DNA of 64,000 nucleotides from assembly GCF_900182735.1 (NCBI RefSeq), contig NZ_FXTU01000008.1:54812-118811 (forward strand), written 5' to 3'. Positions 61,650-64,000 of this stretch are shown here, in pieces. This stretch comes from Laceyella tengchongensis. Lineage in GTDB: Bacteria; Bacillota; Bacilli; Thermoactinomycetales; Thermoactinomycetaceae. Every line of letters begins with the position of its first letter. The stretch's first letter is position 1. Made by a program: the position numbers and the translations under genes. Under the pieces are notes generated by a model, which saw nothing but the letters and a program-made list of their open reading frames with translations, was not told the DNA's origin and ran no database searches.

Positions 61650-62492
61650 TTGGAAATACGCACATATGAACATTTCACCTTAAACGAACTGACGGTTTTA
61701 TGGAACCGGGCGTTTTCCGGTTATTCCGTTAACTATGAAGTGGATGTCGATGCATTTGCCCGGCAATTGGCGAATTGGGGACTGGACCCAAGCCGGTCGT
61801 TGGTGGCGCTGGTGGACGGCAAGCCGGTGGGGTTCATTCAGTCGGGAGTGAAAGATATTTCCGGACGGCGCTTGTCCTGGAACGGGGGAACGGCGATCGT
61901 GCCAGAGTACCGGGGGCAAGGGGTCGGGAAGCGGTTGATGGCGGCGGCGATGGAAGTGTATCAGGAAGCGAGGGTGGATGTGGCCACGCTGGAGGTGTTG
62001 GTGGAGAACACCCCGGCCCTTCGGCTGTACGAATCCTTTGGCTTTCGACCAGTGAAGCGGCTGGTGACGTTGGAATGTGAGGCCGTGCGTCCGCTCTCGA
62101 GAAGGACACCGCTTGTTTACCAGTTGGCTTTGCCGCAAGCGGTGTCTGGAAAGTCATATTATGATCCTGATGCCCCTTGGTTGGCGCACTGGTGCAATCT
62201 CAATCAGGCGCAAGCGTTTCTTATTGCCGACGGACAAGGAGTGGATCGGGGGTATGCGTTGTTCAGTATCAAGGAGGATGGCATAGTGACCTTGCACCAG
62301 TTTGTATCCAATCCGAGGTGCGCGATGACGGAAGCGGAACTTTGCGATGCATTGCAAACGATCTGGGACATGGGATCAGGCCGCGCGGTGTTGGACGATT
62401 TTCCGGTGCATGATGAGCGGATGTTGCCGTTGTTACAAGAGATGGGGTTTGTGTGGAAAAGAGAGCGGCATCTGATGCATTGTAGATTATAA
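61650..62492 (+). CDS. GNAT family N-acetyltransferase
   Basis: 280 residues from TTG 61650 (AAAAAGGAG upstream). The GNAT core lies in the first half: VALVDGKPVGFIQSG, then the acetyl-CoA loop GTAIVPEYRGQGVGKRLM (V-x5-R-G-x-G-x-G) and ENTPALRLYESFGFRPVKR. The second half (about 150-280) is a further, degenerate GNAT-like or accessory domain. Substrate unknown. The upstream HNH gene is in the same direction but the 68-nt gap suggests separate control. Confidence 0.85.
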   Translation: MEIRTYEHFTLNELTVLWNRAFSGYSVNYEVDVDAFARQLANWGLDPSRSLVALVDGKPVGFIQSGVKDISGRRLSWNGGTAIVPEYRGQGVGKRLMAAAMEVYQEARVDVATLEVLVENTPALRLYESFGFRPVKRLVTLECEAVRPLSRRTPLVYQLALPQAVSGKSYYDPDAPWLAHWCNLNQAQAFLIADGQGVDRGYALFSIKEDGIVTLHQFVSNPRCAMTEAELCDALQTIWDMGSGRAVLDDFPVHDERMLPLLQEMGFVWKRERHLMHCRL

Positions 62493-62891
62493 CTAATTGT
62501 TTCTTCAGCGTTACGAGATTGGAAGGCCGGCTTTTTAGAGTTGGCATTTCTTTTTTATTAAGGGTGGATTTGTGTTCATTGTTAATAGAAATATTCGTCT
62601 TTTTCGGGCAAAGAACAGGGTTTACTACTGTTCACCTTGCACTCATTATCTGGATCAAGGATATACGGAAGACTTATCAGGAATTGAGCCTAAGGTATTT
62701 TAAATGTAGACGAGGATTTAGTTACCTTCTCTTTTAATTGTTCATGAAATCTTGTATGGTTTCATTCTTTTCTGACACAAATTAGCCAAAGTTTTCTTTT
62801 AGAAAATGAACCATAAATGCGCGATTAAGTAACGAATTAATTTATACAACAACATAAACATATTGTATTTTTTAATAGTTAAAGGAGAGTA
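62493..62891 (+). other. Gene-poor spacer before the surface-protein gene
   Basis: About 400 nt, AT-rich towards the right. A 43-codon frame (GTG 62572 to 62703, with CSPC) follows an AAGGGTGG but I do not accept it as a gene. The part nearest 62891 must hold the promoter of the next gene; no clear -35/-10 pair stands out. Confidence 0.4.
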
Positions 62892-63740
62892 ATGGATATG
62901 AAAAAGATTTCTATTGCATCAGCAGCTATTGCGTTGGCACTGGCCAGCATGCCACTGGCCGCATTTGCAGAAGAGAATGCAGAAACCAAACCGGCTACGG
63001 ACGTGACCACTTCCGCTCCAGAAACGGAACAAAAACCGGCCACGGCTGATGATAAACAAACCGGTGAAAAACCAGCGGGTGAAGAAACCAAGCCAGCTAC
63101 AGGTAACGAAGGCAAAGACAACAACAATGACACTACCTCACCGCCAGCAACGAATCCGGAGCAACCACAAAAGCCGGAAGAGCCAAAGCAACCGGCTGAT
63201 GAGTGCAAAGCTGAGCCAGATGAGGATGACTTCCATGACATTACGATTGTTGATATCAAAGACTTGGGCAACAACAAAGTGAAGATTATTGCAAAGCTGA
63301 ATGGCAAAACTGCTAAAGGCACCTGGTACATTGCAGCTGGTTCGGAAGACGCCGAAGCTCCACAGATTGAAGCTGAAGTGAAAGGCAACAGTGTAAACTT
63401 TGAATATGTTTTGGACATCACAAAGCTGAATGCTGGCGAAAATGCGATCTTTGTTGCTTTTGAAGGAACCATCGACGGGAAAGCTTGCCAATTCGGCTTG
63501 GGTTACGAGTCCTTGCTTGTTGAAGAAGATGGAGGCAAAGGTGACAGCACGGTTAAACCAAATCCTGACAAACCAAACACCAAGCCAAACCCGAAACAAG
63601 GTAAAGAGGGCGTGAAGCAAATCAAAGGCGGAAAATTGCCGAAAACCGCTACTTCTTACCCAGTGGGTGCAGTAGCTGGTCTCGCTCTGTTGGCGGGTGG
63701 CGCAGCGCTGATGATTCGCAACCGTCGCGCGGCTGAATAA
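62892..63740 (+). CDS. Sortase-anchored, Pro/Thr/Glu-rich surface protein
   Basis: 282 residues. Signal peptide (about 1-27, SMPLAAFA), a low-complexity region rich in Pro, Thr, Glu and Lys (28-105), a folded beta-rich middle domain of ~110 residues (ITIVDIKDLGNNKVKIIAKL), a second Pro/Asn/Lys linker and a C-terminal sorting signal: LPKTA, a hydrophobic helix and RNRRAAE. It should be linked to peptidoglycan by a sortase that takes LPxTA. AAAGGAGAG before the ATG. Function unknown; the middle domain was not recognised. Confidence 0.85.
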   Translation: MDMKKISIASAAIALALASMPLAAFAEENAETKPATDVTTSAPETEQKPATADDKQTGEKPAGEETKPATGNEGKDNNNDTTSPPATNPEQPQKPEEPKQPADECKAEPDEDDFHDITIVDIKDLGNNKVKIIAKLNGKTAKGTWYIAAGSEDAEAPQIEAEVKGNSVNFEYVLDITKLNAGENAIFVAFEGTIDGKACQFGLGYESLLVEEDGGKGDSTVKPNPDKPNTKPNPKQGKEGVKQIKGGKLPKTATSYPVGAVAGLALLAGGAALMIRNRRAAE

Positions 63741-63752
63741 TAAATGACAAAA

Positions 63753-63774
63753 GGATGGGAGAGATTTCCCATCC
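63753..63774 (+). terminator. Hairpin after the surface-protein gene
   Basis: GGATGGGA / TCCCATCC, 8-bp perfect stem with a 6-nt loop, 12 nt past the stop. No T run follows, so it may only stabilise the 3' end. Confidence 0.5.
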
Positions 63775-63779
63775 TGAGA

Positions 63780-64000
63780 ATGTTGACAAACCCTGCGAAT
63801 CAACTTTGTTGATCGCAGGGTTTTTGTATATAAAAGGGATATAAACAATTAATGGATGAATATCAACCCATATAAACTTAAAACCACCTCCCTTACCTGC
63901 TCTCGAAAGCAGCATAGCCAACTTTTTTATGTTTTGAGCCACAGCAGTTAGGAGGCATTGCTCTTGAATTTTTGCAAGCCCCCTGTAGCGTGCGTATCGA
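63780..64000 (-). mobile_element. End of an IS1182-type insertion sequence with transposase C-terminus (partial)
   Basis: On the minus strand, reading in from the right edge, the frame gives RYARYRGLAKIQEQCLLTAV and then AQNIKKLAMLLSRAGKGG, the usual C-terminus of IS1182-family DDE transposases. The frame is open at the window edge and continues without a stop to 63649, beyond the plausible end of the element, so the exact 3' end of the gene and the inverted repeat cannot be set here. Confidence 0.6.
63788..63825 (+). terminator. Strong terminator-type hairpin near the IS end
   Basis: AAACCCTGCGA and ATCAAC pair with GTTGAT and CGCAGGGTTT to form a long stem (63788-63823, small bulge) followed by TT. 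It may terminate the surface-protein gene or belong to the end of the neighbouring IS element. Confidence 0.7.

Noticed and set aside
62572..62703. 43-codon frame with a CSPC pair before the surface-protein gene
   Set aside because: AAGGGTGG is close to the GTG, but the peptide is too short and overlaps another frame; it could equally be an old gene fragment.

Overview
The window looks like a chromosome segment of a thermophilic, spore-forming-type Firmicute, most likely Thermoactinomycetaceae. Pointers are a thermitase-like subtilisin, the cggR-gap-pgk-tpi-pgm-eno order followed by secG, rnr, smpB and ssrA, a Bacillus-type tmRNA, and strong AAGGAGG-type ribosome binding sites. The family assignment is inference from gene content; no 16S gene is present.

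Layout. (1) 1-5.6 kb, minus strand: a polymorphic-toxin cassette (signal peptidase I, Yip1-like membrane protein, Flp-pilin-like peptide, WHH-nuclease toxin, start of a possible immunity gene), then an amino-acid ABC transporter pair without its ATPase and a secreted subtilase. (2) 5.7-19.9 kb, plus strand core: tRNA-Arg, rpoN, the CggR-controlled glycolytic operon, secG, a lone 5S rRNA, a carboxylesterase, RNase R, smpB, tmRNA and tRNA-Thr. (3) 19.9-46.5 kb: an AT-rich island starting directly after tRNA-Thr. (4) 46.5-64 kb: core-like DNA with membrane proteins, a frameshifted EcsC gene, a Tm-1-like gene pair, a hutHGUI histidine-degradation operon, paired SMR exporters, an HNH nuclease, a sortase-anchored protein and the end of an IS1182-type element.

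The island is the main discovery. It is a Dpd-type (7-deazaguanine in DNA) modification/restriction locus with an unusual composition. A tightly coupled plus-strand operon encodes DpdE (SNF2 helicase), DpdF (RecQ-like helicase), DpdG, DpdH (ATPase), DpdI, DpdJ (DEAD-type helicase), DpdK (PLD nuclease) and DpdD. Facing it on the minus strand is a second set: a short TGT-like DpdA paralogue, a DpdG paralogue and a DpdH paralogue. Divergent from that set are the full-length DpdA (DUF6884-like domain plus TGT domain), a YhhQ/QPTR-type transporter for queuine precursors, and a protein that is plainly QueF-like but has lost the reductase's catalytic Cys and Asp. I see no DpdB or DpdC. The likely logic is import of a 7-deazaguanine base, insertion into DNA by one or two transglycosylases, possibly further chemistry by the QueF-like protein, and cleavage of unmodified DNA by the helicase/nuclease set. 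The doubled A/G/H genes and the altered QueF fold are the parts I would treat as possibly undescribed.
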